Shown: positions 26,428 through 35,578, counted from the first letter of the stretch. The stretch is DNA of 50,186 nt from Komagataeibacter nataicola (GCF_003207795.1 NZ_NIRT01000023.1:1-50186), one strand, 5' to 3'. Numbers and translations: made by a program. Notes: generated by a model not told the origin, from the letters alone.

Positions 26428-26711
26428 GGGACCTCCGTTGTGGTAATGCGCATGCCGGGCTGCGCCGTGGTCGAGCATGCGCGCAGCTGCGTGCCGTCCT
26501 CGGTCCACACCCAGCAGTCCTGGCATGCCCCCATCAGGCAGAAACCCGCCCGGGGCGCGTTGTCGAATTCGTTGTGGCGCAGTCGCCCGGTCCGTGTCAG
26601 CACGGCCACAAGCACTGTGTCGCCTTCCAGTGCTTCGATTTCATGGCCATCCACGAACAGGTGTATGGTTTTTCGGTCTTTTTCGGCTACGCGTCGGAAT
26701 AAAGCCGGCAT
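26409..26711 (-). CDS. Small [2Fe-2S] protein, HcnA-like subunit
   Basis: About 100 residues: TIHLFVDGHEIEALEGDTVLVAVL then GFCLMGACQDCWVWTEDGTQLRAC. Four cysteines in a CxxxxCxxC...C spacing bind one plant-type [2Fe-2S] cluster, as in HcnA and small subunits of opine or D-hydroxyproline dehydrogenases. ATG at 26711 preferred over 26747 because conserved sequence begins there; an AGAGA stretch precedes it. First gene of the three-gene overlapping operon (26711 down to 23921). Confidence 0.8.
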   Translation of the reverse strand: MPALFRRVAEKDRKTIHLFVDGHEIEALEGDTVLVAVLTRTGRLRHNEFDNAPRAGFCLMGACQDCWVWTEDGTQLRACSTTAQPGMRITTTEVPWLTNL

Positions 26712-27005
26712 TGGTTCTCTCTTGGGTTGGGTCCGCTGGCGGGGCATATGCCGAATGATATGAGAATGTGACCTGAACTTACATACCCGGAAGAGTCACG
26801 CACCCGGAATGAAATTTGTTTAAAAAAAACAGGGGCAGGAAAGCAGGAAGTACCGTTTCTGTGTGGAGTACGAAACATAATGTCCGGCCTGCGCCTTACA
26901 ATGACGGGCAGGCCCTGCGTGTCATGCGCGCCCCGTTGATGGCCGCCGCCGCCCGGGCCGGTCTGGCATTACGGATAAAACGCATATTGGTTCAGGAAAC
27001 GTTTC
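26712..27005. promoter_or_regulatory. Divergent promoter region
   Basis: Separates the oxidase operon (minus) from the ALDH-M20-dehydrogenase operon (plus). No repeat or strong palindrome stands out. Shared control of both operons is possible because both start here. Confidence 0.4.
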
Positions 27006-28490
27006 ATGTCGTCCTCACTGTCTTTCGATCCCGCCCTTGCTGATATTCCCGCTGGCCACTTCATTGGTGGCCAGTTGCTCGCGGATGGGGAGCAGATTGC
27101 GGTACATGCTCCCTCGAGCGGCGCGGTGGTGGGGCATATCCCCGCAGGGAGCGCGGATATTGTCGATCAGGCCGTGCGCCGTGCGGCCCATGCGCAGGCC
27201 ACGAGCGGCTGGGCCACCTGCGCCCCGCGTGAGCGCGCGCGGGTGATCCGGCGGTGGGCGCAACTGGTGGAAGAACATGCAGGGGAGCTGGCCCGTCTGG
27301 AATCCTTCTGCTCCACCCGCCCCATTGCCGAGACCACGGCGTGGGATGTGCCGTTTACGGCGGAGGGGATGCGTTTCTTCGCGGAATATGCCGACAAGCT
27401 GGGTGGTGATGTGGCCGCCACCCAGTCGGACCTGCTGGGCATGACGATTGCCGAGCCCTATGGCGTGATCGGCGCCATCGCACCATGGAATTTCCCGCTG
27501 GTGATGGGGAGCTGGAAAGTGCTGCCCGCCCTGGTGGCGGGCAATGGCGTGGTGCTCAAGCCATCGGAAATGACGCCGTTCTCCGCCGTGCTGCTGGCCC
27601 GGCTTGGCGAGCAGGCGGGTCTGCCCGCTGGGCTGTTCAATGTGGTGCAGGGTGCGGGCAGCGTGGTGGGGGCGGCGCTGTCGCAGCACCCGCTGGTGGG
27701 AAAGCTCACCTTTACCGGCTCCACCCGCACGGGCATCGCGGTCATGCAGGCGGCGGCGCAGAGCGGGCCCAAGCCGGTTACGCTGGAACTTGGTGGCAAG
27801 AGCCCGCAGGTGGTCTATCAGGACATCACCTGCGTTGACACGGTGGCCGCCCGCATTTTTCGTGCCTTCACCGGCAATGCCGGGCAGGTGTGCGTGACCG
27901 GTTCGCGCCTGATCGTGCATGAAAAGGTCGCAGCCCCCCTCATTGAGCGCATCGCTACGCTGGCAGGTCAGGTCCGCCCCGGCCCCACATGGGATGGGAA
28001 TGCGGCCTATGCCCCGATTATTTCCCCCCCCCAGGCACAGCGGATAGAAGACATTGTCAGCCGTGCCTGTGCGGCGGGCGCGCAGCAGGCCGTGCCCATG
28101 CGCCGTCTCCTGCCAGATAGTGGCGGGGTGTTCCTCTCGCCCGCGGTGCTGACGAACGTGACCATGCAGAATGTGGCCGTGCGCGAGGAAATCTTTGGCC
28201 CGGTCCTGACCGTGCAGACCTTCAGGGAGGAAGAGGAGGCCATGATGCTGGCCGAACACCCCGAATATGGGCTGGCCGCTGGCGTGCATACCGCTGATCT
28301 CGGTCGCGCCATGCGGGCGGTCAGGCGGCTGAAGGCGGGCACGGTGTGGGTCAACCGGTACGGGCGATCAGCTGATTTTGTCATTCCCACCGGCGGCTTT
28401 GGCGGTTCGGGCCTTGGCAAGGACCTCGGGCGGCAGGCGGTGGAAGCCAACCTGCGGCACAAAAGCGTGCTGATATCGTTTGAGGGATAA
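27006..28490 (+). CDS. NAD(P)-dependent aldehyde dehydrogenase
   Basis: 494 residues. IGAIAPWNFPLVMGSWKVLPAL near residue 155, LTFTGSTRTG for NAD, active-site Glu in VTLELGGKSPQ, and catalytic Cys in NAGQVCVTGSRL. The C-terminal GGFGGSGLGKDLGRQAVE is also typical. Oxidises an aldehyde, perhaps gamma-aminobutyraldehyde-like or a ketoacid semialdehyde, to its acid. Starts at ATG behind AGGAAA and leads an operon with the amidohydrolase (6 bases on) and the tartrate-like dehydrogenase. Lies divergent from the oxidase trio, whose product it may process. Substrate not identifiable. Confidence 0.85.
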   Translation: MSSSLSFDPALADIPAGHFIGGQLLADGEQIAVHAPSSGAVVGHIPAGSADIVDQAVRRAAHAQATSGWATCAPRERARVIRRWAQLVEEHAGELARLESFCSTRPIAETTAWDVPFTAEGMRFFAEYADKLGGDVAATQSDLLGMTIAEPYGVIGAIAPWNFPLVMGSWKVLPALVAGNGVVLKPSEMTPFSAVLLARLGEQAGLPAGLFNVVQGAGSVVGAALSQHPLVGKLTFTGSTRTGIAVMQAAAQSGPKPVTLELGGKSPQVVYQDITCVDTVAARIFRAFTGNAGQVCVTGSRLIVHEKVAAPLIERIATLAGQVRPGPTWDGNAAYAPIISPPQAQRIEDIVSRACAAGAQQAVPMRRLLPDSGGVFLSPAVLTNVTMQNVAVREEIFGPVLTVQTFREEEEAMMLAEHPEYGLAAGVHTADLGRAMRAVRRLKAGTVWVNRYGRSADFVIPTGGFGGSGLGKDLGRQAVEANLRHKSVLISFEG

Positions 28491-28496
28491 CGCGCG

Positions 28497-29675
28497 ATGA
28501 GCCGGGCCGCATGCCTTACCGAACTGACCGCCCTGCGGCAGGATCTGCACGCCCACCCCGAACTGCGCTTCGAGGAAGTCCGCACAGCCGATCTGGTGTA
28601 TGAATATCTGACCGAAATTGGTTACACGCCTGTCCGTGGCCTTGCCACGACCGGGGTTGTGGCAAGCCTGCATGGCAACCAGCCCGGCCCATCGATCATA
28701 CTGCGTGCCGACATGGATGCGCTGCCGGTGCAGGAACGGAGCACGCATGGCCATGTCTCGCGCCATGCGGGCCGCATGCATGCCTGCGGGCATGACGGGC
28801 ACACGGTCATGCTGCTTGGCGCCGCCGCCCGGCTGGCGGCACGGCCGCCGGAGCATGGGGTGATCCACTTCGTCTTCCAGCCCGGAGAGGAAGGGGGCGC
28901 GGGCGCGCGCGTGATGATCGAGGAAGGGCTGTTCACGCGCTTTCCGGCCGAAGCGTGTTTCGGGCTGCATAACTGGCCCGGCCTGCCGGCGGGGCAGCTC
29001 GCGGTGCGCAACGGGCCGATCATGGCGGGGGGCTGGCGGTTCCGTATCCGCATCAGGGGGCGCGGGGCGCATGCGGCGCAGCCTCATCTTTCAGCCGATC
29101 CGGTTCTGGCCGGGGCGGCGCTGGTGCAGGCCATCCAGCAGCTTGTGGCGCGGCGCACGAACCCGCTGGTGCCAGCCGTGGTGTCTGTCTGTACATTCCA
29201 TGCGGGCAGCACGGACAATATCATTCCCGACCAGGCGGAACTCGCTGGCACGATCCGGGCACTGGACCGCGCCACGCTCGAACGCCTGCGTGAAGAACTG
29301 GTGGAACTGGCCGCAGGCATGGCGCAGGCGGGCGGGGTTGAAATGGCGGTGGAATATCACAGCCCGTATCCCGTTACCGTCAACGCGGCAGCCCCCACCC
29401 GCATTGTAGGCGAAGTGATGCGTGACATGGATGCGGATACAGCTTGGCCACCTGCCGATACCGATGTGCCGCCCAGTCTGGCCTCGGAGGATTTCGGCTT
29501 CATGCTCGAACAGCGTCCGGGCACCTATGCCATGATCGGCAATGGCCCGTCTGCTGCCCTGCATGCGCCGGATTATGATTTCAATGACAGCGTGATTGGT
29601 CGCGGCGTGACCTACTGGGAGCGCCTGGCCCGTTATTATCTTGCGCAACAGACGCGGAGAGATGAAGTATCATGA
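28497..29675 (+). CDS. M20 amidohydrolase (hippurate hydrolase/N-acyl-amino-acid type)
   Basis: 392-residue metallopeptidase-like enzyme that removes acyl groups from N-acyl amino acids. ILRADMDALPVQE near residue 75 and MHACGHDGHTVMLLGAA near 98 hold metal ligands; then FQPGEEGGAGARVMIEEGLF, where the glutamates act as base and ligand; FGLHNWPGLPAGQ; dimerisation domain RIRGRGAHAAQPHLSADPV; and PPSLASEDFGFMLEQRPGTYAMIGNG. Six bases after the ALDH stop, and overlapping the next gene by ATGA. Fits N-acylated amines or amino acids as inputs. Confidence 0.88.
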   Translation: MSRAACLTELTALRQDLHAHPELRFEEVRTADLVYEYLTEIGYTPVRGLATTGVVASLHGNQPGPSIILRADMDALPVQERSTHGHVSRHAGRMHACGHDGHTVMLLGAAARLAARPPEHGVIHFVFQPGEEGGAGARVMIEEGLFTRFPAEACFGLHNWPGLPAGQLAVRNGPIMAGGWRFRIRIRGRGAHAAQPHLSADPVLAGAALVQAIQQLVARRTNPLVPAVVSVCTFHAGSTDNIIPDQAELAGTIRALDRATLERLREELVELAAGMAQAGGVEMAVEYHSPYPVTVNAAAPTRIVGEVMRDMDADTAWPPADTDVPPSLASEDFGFMLEQRPGTYAMIGNGPSAALHAPDYDFNDSVIGRGVTYWERLARYYLAQQTRRDEVS

Positions 29676-30745
29676 AGACATACAAGATCGCGGTCCTGCC
29701 CGGTGATGGCATTGGCAAGGAAGTCATGCCGCCTGCGCTGAAGGTGCTCGATACCATTGGCAGGATCTGCGATATCGGTTTCCAGTATTCTGAATATGAC
29801 TGGAGTTGCGAGACCTATCTCGCGACCGGCAGCATGATGCCTGCCGATGGCATGGACCGCCTGTCGCAGCATGATGCCATCCTGCTCGGTGCGGTGGGGT
29901 ATCCGACCGTGCCGGACCATATTTCGCTGTGGGGGATGCTGATTCCCATCCGGCGTGATTTTGACCAGTACGTCAACCTGCGCCCCGTCCGCCTGTTGCC
30001 CGGCATTCGCTGCCCGCTGGCTGACCGCAAGCCCGGTGATATTGATTTCTGGATCGTGCGTGAAAACACCGAGGGCGAATATTCGCGCATCGGCGGCCGT
30101 TTTGCCGAGGGCACGGATGCCGAAGGCGTGGTGCAGACCGCCGTGTTCACCCGGCATGGCACGGACCGCATCATCCGGTATGCTTTTGAACTGGCCAAGA
30201 AGCTGGACCGCCCGCATGTTTCATCGGCCACGAAGTCCAACGGTCTGTTCCATTCCATGCCGTTCTGGGATGAACGGTTCGAGAAAATGGCCGCGCAGTA
30301 TCCGGGCACCCGCATCGACAGCCACCATATCGATATTCTGGCCGCGCGTTTTGTCCTGTCGCCTGAATATTTTGATGTTGTGGTTGGCAGTAACCTGTTT
30401 GGCGATATCCTGTCCGATCTCGGACCGGGGGTGACGGGCACGATCGCGGTGGCGCCGTCCGCCAACATCAATCCCGAGCGGCGTTATCCCTCCATGTTCG
30501 AACCCGTGCATGGCTCTGCTCCCGACATCGCCGGGCGCAACATCGCCAATCCCGTTGGCCAGATCTGGGCGGCTTCCATGATGCTCGATCACCTTGGCGA
30601 GCCGGAAGCCGGGCGCATGGTGCTCAGGGCCATCGAGACGGTTCTGGCCAATCCCGCAGCTCCCCGCACGCCTGACATTGGTGGCAAGGCCAGCACGGCA
30701 CAGTTCGGGGATGCTATTGCCGCGGCCCTGCACGACATGCGCTGA
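29672..30745 (+). CDS. Tartrate/D-malate-type decarboxylating dehydrogenase
   Basis: 357 residues of the isocitrate/isopropylmalate dehydrogenase family, subgroup TtuC/DmlA: KIAVLPGDGIGKEVMP at the N-terminus, DFWIVRENTEGEYSRIGGR, SATKSNGLFHSMPFWDERF with the catalytic lysine, DILAARFVLSPEYFDVVVGSNLFGDILSDL with metal-binding Asp residues, and FEPVHGSAPDIAGRNIANPVG. The ENTEGEYS and HSMPFWDERF patterns separate it from LeuB. It oxidises D-malate, tartrate or a 3-substituted malate to a ketoacid and CO2 with NAD. Last gene of the operon, followed by a very strong terminator. Confidence 0.85.
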   Translation: MKTYKIAVLPGDGIGKEVMPPALKVLDTIGRICDIGFQYSEYDWSCETYLATGSMMPADGMDRLSQHDAILLGAVGYPTVPDHISLWGMLIPIRRDFDQYVNLRPVRLLPGIRCPLADRKPGDIDFWIVRENTEGEYSRIGGRFAEGTDAEGVVQTAVFTRHGTDRIIRYAFELAKKLDRPHVSSATKSNGLFHSMPFWDERFEKMAAQYPGTRIDSHHIDILAARFVLSPEYFDVVVGSNLFGDILSDLGPGVTGTIAVAPSANINPERRYPSMFEPVHGSAPDIAGRNIANPVGQIWAASMMLDHLGEPEAGRMVLRAIETVLANPAAPRTPDIGGKASTAQFGDAIAAALHDMR

Positions 30746-30816
30746 CAGGACGCTGTCGATCCTTCCCCATGACGGGAACATGAACGTGCTGGCATGATGA
30801 TGCCATGCCGGCTGGA

Positions 30817-30854
30817 GCGGATGAACCAGGCAGACTGGTTCATCCGCTTTTTTT
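30817..30854 (+). terminator. Rho-independent terminator of the ALDH-M20-dehydrogenase operon
   Basis: A perfect 13-bp stem GCGGATGAACCAG/CTGGTTCATCCGC with a 5-nt loop, followed directly by seven T. The clearest terminator in the window. Confidence 0.95.
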
Positions 30855-31390
30855 ATGAGGCGGAAAGTAACCGTATGAATTGTTGCGACCCGTTATCTAT
30901 TGTGCTGCCGTCTGTGGCATGACAGGTTATGCGGTTGTGTGAGGAGGCATATGAGCAGGGGCTGCGGCGGTGTCCTCTCCTCATTTTTTTCTGATGGTTC
31001 GTTTATATAACTTCATTTTTTCGGTAATGGGCCTCGAATCCATAAAGCCGGGCAGGGCTGCGCATGCTGCCCGAGTGCGCCTGTGGTGGGCAGTCCGTGG
31101 CATATTCTGCTTTGTGAATCGCCCTGTGTGGTCATTCTGGCATGATCTGCCTTCCGCATGGTGGCGCGGGGTGTTCCAGGTAGCATGGGCCAGATATGGG
31201 TTCGGCCATAACCCTATGTATGGTATAAAGAAATCGCATATTTTCTGTGTCCGCATGTACGAAAGCAGACCCTGCTCGTGTTGGTTTCCAATTCGATACA
31301 TTATGCTGAAAATTATATATAAACGAGTATTCCCGCGTGGCGTTTTCATGATTTATTGATGAGCACTACGGAATGAGGTGTTATCCTGTC
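30855..31390. other. Long intergenic region before HAD-ABC operon
   Basis: A plus-strand frame of 129 residues spans most of it, but its protein (many Trp, Arg, Cys, no family likeness) and a poor start argue against a gene. The AT-rich part from about 31250 to 31370 probably holds the promoter for the following operon. Nothing else seen. Confidence 0.4.
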
Positions 31391-32059
31391 ATGTCCCTTT
31401 TTAAGCCCAAATTCATCACTTTCGACTGCTATGGCACGCTGATCCATTTCGAAATGGGTGAGACGGCCCGCAAGCTCTATGCCGATGTCATCGCGCCCGA
31501 GCACATGGACCAGTTCGTGGCCGACTTTGCCGGCTACCGCCTTGATGAAGTGCTTGGCGCCTGGAAGCCGTACCGTTACGTCGTGCTGGGCGCGATCGAG
31601 CGCACCTGCAAACGCTGGAACATTCCGTTTGATGTTGCCGTGGCCAATAAGTTTTACGATGCAGTGCCGACATGGGGCCCGTGGCCCGATGTAACCGAGC
31701 CGCTGCGCCGCGTGGCCAGGGAGTTTCCGCTCGTCATTCTGTCCAACGCCATGAATTCGCAGATCCATTCCAATGTCGCGAATATCGATGTGCCTTTCCA
31801 TAAGGTGTTCACGGCAGAAGACGCGCAGGCCTACAAGCCGCGCATGCGCGCGTTTGAATACATGTTCGATCAGCTCGGCTGCGGGCCGGAAGACATCCTG
31901 CATGTCTCGTCTTCCCTGCGTTACGACCTCATGCCCGCGCGTGACCTTGGCATCCGTAACAAGGTGTTCGTGGCCCGTGGGCATGAACCCTCCACGCCGG
32001 AATATGGTTATACCGAAATCAGGGATATCGGCGGCCTTCCGGGCGTTCTGGGCCTGTAA
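31391..32059 (+). CDS. HAD type II hydrolase, copy 3
   Basis: 222 residues: FITFDCYGTLIHFE (motif I), LVILSNAMNSQ (motif II), AQAYKPRMRAFEYMF (motif III Lys), DILHVSSSLRYDLMPARDLGI (motif IV region). Of the four copies in this window it comes nearest the dehalogenase VSSNxWD wording, but has SSSLRYD. Start is the ATG at 31391, a few residues inside the frame, with GAGGTG upstream. First gene of a run containing a mini-ORF and an ABC importer, so it probably acts on something that the importer brings in. Confidence 0.8.
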   Translation: MSLFKPKFITFDCYGTLIHFEMGETARKLYADVIAPEHMDQFVADFAGYRLDEVLGAWKPYRYVVLGAIERTCKRWNIPFDVAVANKFYDAVPTWGPWPDVTEPLRRVAREFPLVILSNAMNSQIHSNVANIDVPFHKVFTAEDAQAYKPRMRAFEYMFDQLGCGPEDILHVSSSLRYDLMPARDLGIRNKVFVARGHEPSTPEYGYTEIRDIGGLPGVLGL

Positions 32060-32116
32060 ACCGGCAGGGCGCGCGTCACCATATCCGGGATCACCACACC
32101 GCAGGGAAGCACGATC

Positions 32117-32212
32117 ATGACACTTGCCAGCAACTGCTCTGACATGCTGGCCGCCCGCGTGCCGGGTGGCATGTGGTGGCAGGCGCGCCAGCCCGAGGGC
32201 GCGCTTTCCTGA
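32117..32212 (+). CDS. 31-residue small ORF coupled to the ABC binding protein
   Basis: ATG at 32117 has a GGGAAG ribosome site seven bases before it. It encodes 31 residues (begins MTLASNCSDML, includes ARVPGGMWWQ) and its TGA at 32210-32212 shares a base with the ATG of the next gene (TGATG). That arrangement suggests translational coupling: ribosomes ending here would restart on the binding protein. It may be a leader peptide, a true microprotein, or the relic of an aminotransferase N-terminus (the AARVPGG piece faintly resembles one). No family recognised. Confidence 0.45.
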   Translation: MTLASNCSDMLAARVPGGMWWQARQPEGALS

Positions 32213-33804
32213 TGCGGGGTGGTCGTGCTCCCTATGGTACGACAGGCGCGCTTGGTCGGCGGCAGGCGCTACGCCTGGCCGGTGCGGGGCTGGTTGCCGC
32301 AGGCCTGCCCGCGCGCGCGGCCCGGGCCGCAGGCGGGCAGGACCCGCAGCCCCGCCGGGGCGGGCACCTGAATTTTGCGGGTCTGGCCGCCTCAACGGCG
32401 GATACGCTGGACCCGGCGCGTTTCGCCCTGGCAACCGACTATATCCGTGGTCATATGTTCTATGATGGTCTGGTCATGCTCGATGCGGAAATGATGCCGC
32501 ATCCAGCCCTGGCTGAACGCATAGAGAGTGATGACCTGCAGACATGGCACATCACCTTGCGCCGGGATGTGACCTTTCATGATGGCGCGGCGCTGAATGC
32601 GGCGGATGTGGTCTATTCGCTGGCGCGGCACAAGGATCCGGCCACAGGCTCCCAACAGCGTGTCATCGCGCAGGAAATGGCGGACATAAAAGCTGTAGGT
32701 CCGCTGGAAGTGCGCGTGACGCTGCATGGGCCGAATGCCGATTTCCCGTCCATGCTCGGCATTGTCAGTTTCAGTATCGTGCGCGATGGCACGACGGATT
32801 TTTCGCGGGCCAATGGAACGGGGCCCTTCATCTGTACGGAATTCACGCCCGGCGTGCGTACATCGGGGCGGCGTAATCCGGATTTCTGGCGGGGGCCTGC
32901 GCCCTGGCTGGACAGTGTCGACATGATTGGCATTTCCGATGACATGTCGCGTCACAATGCGTTGCTGTCGAATGATGTGGATATCATTGCCTCCGTCAAT
33001 CCGCGCCTCGTGCGCCTGCTGCGCGCGCGCGGGTTCGGGGTCATGGAAAGTCCTGTCGGCACCTATACCGATCTGGCCATCCGTCTTGATGAAGGACCGG
33101 GCCGGTCGCAGGATTTTGTCACGGGCATGAAATACCTGTTCAATCGTGAGCAGGTGCGTGATTCCGTTTTTCTGGGTTTCGCCCGGCTGGGCAATGACCA
33201 GCCCATCCCGCCCGAACACCGTTATTTTGCAGCCGACCTGCCGCAGCGTCCCTTTGATCCCGACCGCGCGCGTTTTTACCTCAAGCGTTCGGGCATGATG
33301 GAAGCAGGCGTGCCGCTGGTCTGTTCACCCGCGGCGCTGGCCTCGGTTGATATTGCGGTCGTGCTGCAATATGCGGCGCAGCAGGCCGGCATGAGCCTGC
33401 CCATCCGCCGCATGCCAGCCGATGGTTACTGGACGGAATACTGGATGAAGACCCCGATGGGGTTTGGCAACACCAATCCCCGCCCGTCGCTGGACATGAC
33501 GTTTGCCCTCAACTTCGCCTCGGGCGCGCCGTGGAATGAGTCGCACTGGCGCGACCCGCGTTTTGACCAGCTGCTGCTTGCCGCGCGCAGCCAGCGCGAT
33601 GAGGGCGCGCGGCGGCAGATCTATCACGACATGCAGGTGATGATTCATGATGGAGCGGGCATCTGCCTGCCAGCCTTCACCACCAGCCTTGATGCGTTCA
33701 GTCCGCGCGTGCGGGGGCTTGCACCAAGCCAGGCGGGGCAGTTGATGGGGTATGATTTTCTCAGTCACGTCTGGCTGGCCGATGCGCCGGGAGGGGCCGC
33801 ATGA
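32212..33804 (+). CDS. ABC transporter substrate-binding protein, family 5 (peptide/opine)
   Basis: About 530 residues. A twin-arginine-like signal GRRQALRLAGAGLVAAGLPARAARA exports it to the periplasm; the mature domain shows the SBP_bac_5 features MFYDGLVMLDAEM, PALAERIESDDLQTWHITLRRDVTFHDGAALNAADVVYSLAR, and NREQVRDSVFLGFARLGNDQPIP. Family members bind di- and oligopeptides, opines, nickel or glutathione. The frame begins at 32173, but ATG 32212 gives a proper signal and is coupled to the small ORF upstream. Ends overlapping the first permease (ATGA). Confidence 0.88.
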   Translation: MRGGRAPYGTTGALGRRQALRLAGAGLVAAGLPARAARAAGGQDPQPRRGGHLNFAGLAASTADTLDPARFALATDYIRGHMFYDGLVMLDAEMMPHPALAERIESDDLQTWHITLRRDVTFHDGAALNAADVVYSLARHKDPATGSQQRVIAQEMADIKAVGPLEVRVTLHGPNADFPSMLGIVSFSIVRDGTTDFSRANGTGPFICTEFTPGVRTSGRRNPDFWRGPAPWLDSVDMIGISDDMSRHNALLSNDVDIIASVNPRLVRLLRARGFGVMESPVGTYTDLAIRLDEGPGRSQDFVTGMKYLFNREQVRDSVFLGFARLGNDQPIPPEHRYFAADLPQRPFDPDRARFYLKRSGMMEAGVPLVCSPAALASVDIAVVLQYAAQQAGMSLPIRRMPADGYWTEYWMKTPMGFGNTNPRPSLDMTFALNFASGAPWNESHWRDPRFDQLLLAARSQRDEGARRQIYHDMQVMIHDGAGICLPAFTTSLDAFSPRVRGLAPSQAGQLMGYDFLSHVWLADAPGGAA

Positions 33805-34757
33805 ACGCGCGCCTGGCCACACTGGTGCTGCGCCGGGTCGGGGCGGCATTGTGTTCGCTGCTGTTTGTGGTGGTGGCGATCTTTGTTCTCACCGCAGCCC
33901 TGCCGGGTGATGTGGCGGATATGCTGCTGGGCCAGAACGCAACGCCCGATGCCACGCAGGCCCTGCGGCATGCGCTGCATCTCGACCAGCCGCTCTGGCT
34001 GCGGTTCGTGCACTGGTGCGGCGGCATGCTGCGGGGGGATGCGGGCAATTCGCTACTGACTGGGCGCCCGGTCAGCGAAATGCTTGCCCCACGGCTTTAC
34101 AACTCCCTGCTGCTTGCCGGTGCCACCACGCTGGTTGCCGTGCCGCTGGCGCTGGTGCTCGGGCTGGCCTGCGCGACATGGCGCCATACCGTTTTTGACC
34201 GTGTCATGACGGTGCTGACGCTGGGTATTGTCTCTGTGCCTGCCTTTCTCATCGCCACGGTGTCGGTGTTTGTGTTTGCCGTGCAGTTCCGGGTCGTGCC
34301 GGCGCTGTCCGATATCCGGTCGATCCATTCCGTTGGGCAGTTTTTCCTCACCTTCGCCATGCCGGTGGCCACGCTGGCCAGCATTACCATGGCGCAGATG
34401 ATCCGCATGATCCGGGCCTGCATGATCGATGTGTTTTCTGCCCCTTATATGGAGATGGCGGTAATCAAGGGCGTGCCGCCCGTCCGCATCATGCTGCACC
34501 ATGCGCTGCCCAATGCGATTGGCCCGGTGGCCAATGCCATAGCACTCAGCCTGTCATCGCTGCTCGGCGGCGTGGTCGTGATCGAGACCATTTTCAACTA
34601 TCCCGGCCTTGCACAGCTTATGGTGGATTCCGTCATGTCGCGTGATGTGCCGATCATCCAGGCCTGCACCCTCCTGTTCTGCATGACCTACCTGTTCCTG
34701 ACCACACTGGCCGATATCGTGGCGCTGGCCTCCGTGCCGAAGGGGCGGGGCGCATGA
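33801..34757 (+). CDS. ABC transporter permease, DppB-like
   Basis: 318 residues, six membrane segments, N-terminal VLRRVGAALCSLLFVVVAIFVLTAALPGD as in DppB/OppB, and the EAA loop MEMAVIKGVPPVRIMLHHALPNAIGPV that contacts the ATPase. TIFNYPGLAQLMVDSVMSRDVPIIQA near the end is also family-typical. Inner membrane. Overlaps the genes on both sides by four bases, so it is part of one transcript. Confidence 0.9.
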   Translation: MNARLATLVLRRVGAALCSLLFVVVAIFVLTAALPGDVADMLLGQNATPDATQALRHALHLDQPLWLRFVHWCGGMLRGDAGNSLLTGRPVSEMLAPRLYNSLLLAGATTLVAVPLALVLGLACATWRHTVFDRVMTVLTLGIVSVPAFLIATVSVFVFAVQFRVVPALSDIRSIHSVGQFFLTFAMPVATLASITMAQMIRMIRACMIDVFSAPYMEMAVIKGVPPVRIMLHHALPNAIGPVANAIALSLSSLLGGVVVIETIFNYPGLAQLMVDSVMSRDVPIIQACTLLFCMTYLFLTTLADIVALASVPKGRGA

Positions 34758-35578
34758 GTGGCACGACAACCCGCTACAGGGTTCTGGGCCTGCCTGTCCT
34801 GACACCGGCGCAGCGTGTCATGGGGCTGTTCGGGTTCTGGCTGGTGCTGGCAGTGTGCGGGCCGTTCTTCGCGCCCTATGCGCCGGGGCAGATCATCGAT
34901 ACGGAGGTGTTTGCCCCGCTGTCGCACCGGCACTGGCTGGGCACGGATTACCTGGGGCGTGATCTGGGCAGCCGCCTGCTTTATGCCGTGCGCTACACGG
35001 TGCTGATATGCACCCTGTCCACCGCATTTTCATGCAGCTGTGGCATCCTGCTGGGCATCGCCACCACGGCCATGCCAGCCTGGGTGGAACAGGTTGCGGG
35101 GCGGTTGATGGATGGCATCCTGTCCATTCCCAGCCTGCTGTGCGCGCTGCTCGTCATCGCGGCGTTCGGGGATTCGCTCTTGGCGCTGATCCTGACCATG
35201 GGGGTCATCTATACGCCCGGTGCCTACCGCACCAGCCGCGCGCTGGCGCTGCGTATTGCGCGGATGGATTACATCACCGTTGCCATGGCGCGGGGTGAAG
35301 GAGCGTTCTTCATTATCTGGAAGGAAATCCTGCCCAACATGCGCGGGCCGCTGCTGGCCGATGTCGGGCTGCGGTTCATCTACGCGGTGCTGCTGCTCAG
35401 CAATCTCAGCTTTCTCGGACTGGGGGTGCAGCCGCCGCTGGTCGATCTGGGCTCACTGGTGCGCGAAAACGTGCTGGGGCTGGTGTATGGATCGGCCGCC
35501 GTGATCCTGCCTACAGTCGTGATCGGGGCGCTGACGGTAGGGATCAACCTCGTGCTCGATGGAACGTCGCGGCGATGA
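34754..35578 (+). CDS. ABC transporter permease, DppC-like
   Basis: 274 residues. Begins with a membrane segment (VMGLFGFWLVLAVCGPFFAPYAPGQ), then HWLGTDYLGRDLGSRLLYAVRYTVLIC, the DppC/OppC hallmark, and the ATPase-contact loop DYITVAMARGEGAFFIIWKEILPNMRGPL. Pairs with the DppB-like permease to form the channel. ATGA overlaps on both sides. Confidence 0.9.
   Translation: MSGTTTRYRVLGLPVLTPAQRVMGLFGFWLVLAVCGPFFAPYAPGQIIDTEVFAPLSHRHWLGTDYLGRDLGSRLLYAVRYTVLICTLSTAFSCSCGILLGIATTAMPAWVEQVAGRLMDGILSIPSLLCALLVIAAFGDSLLALILTMGVIYTPGAYRTSRALALRIARMDYITVAMARGEGAFFIIWKEILPNMRGPLLADVGLRFIYAVLLLSNLSFLGLGVQPPLVDLGSLVRENVLGLVYGSAAVILPTVVIGALTVGINLVLDGTSRR

Noticed and set aside
25336-26763. 475-codon plus-strand open frame
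   Set aside because: It lies antisense to the clearly recognised HcnB-like and [2Fe-2S] genes; its protein has no family likeness. It is open because of high GC at third positions.
27015-28289. 424-codon minus-strand open frame
   Set aside because: Antisense shadow of the aldehyde dehydrogenase gene.
30970-31359. 129-codon ORF in a long gap
   Set aside because: No family resemblance, poor start, odd composition; treated as intergenic.
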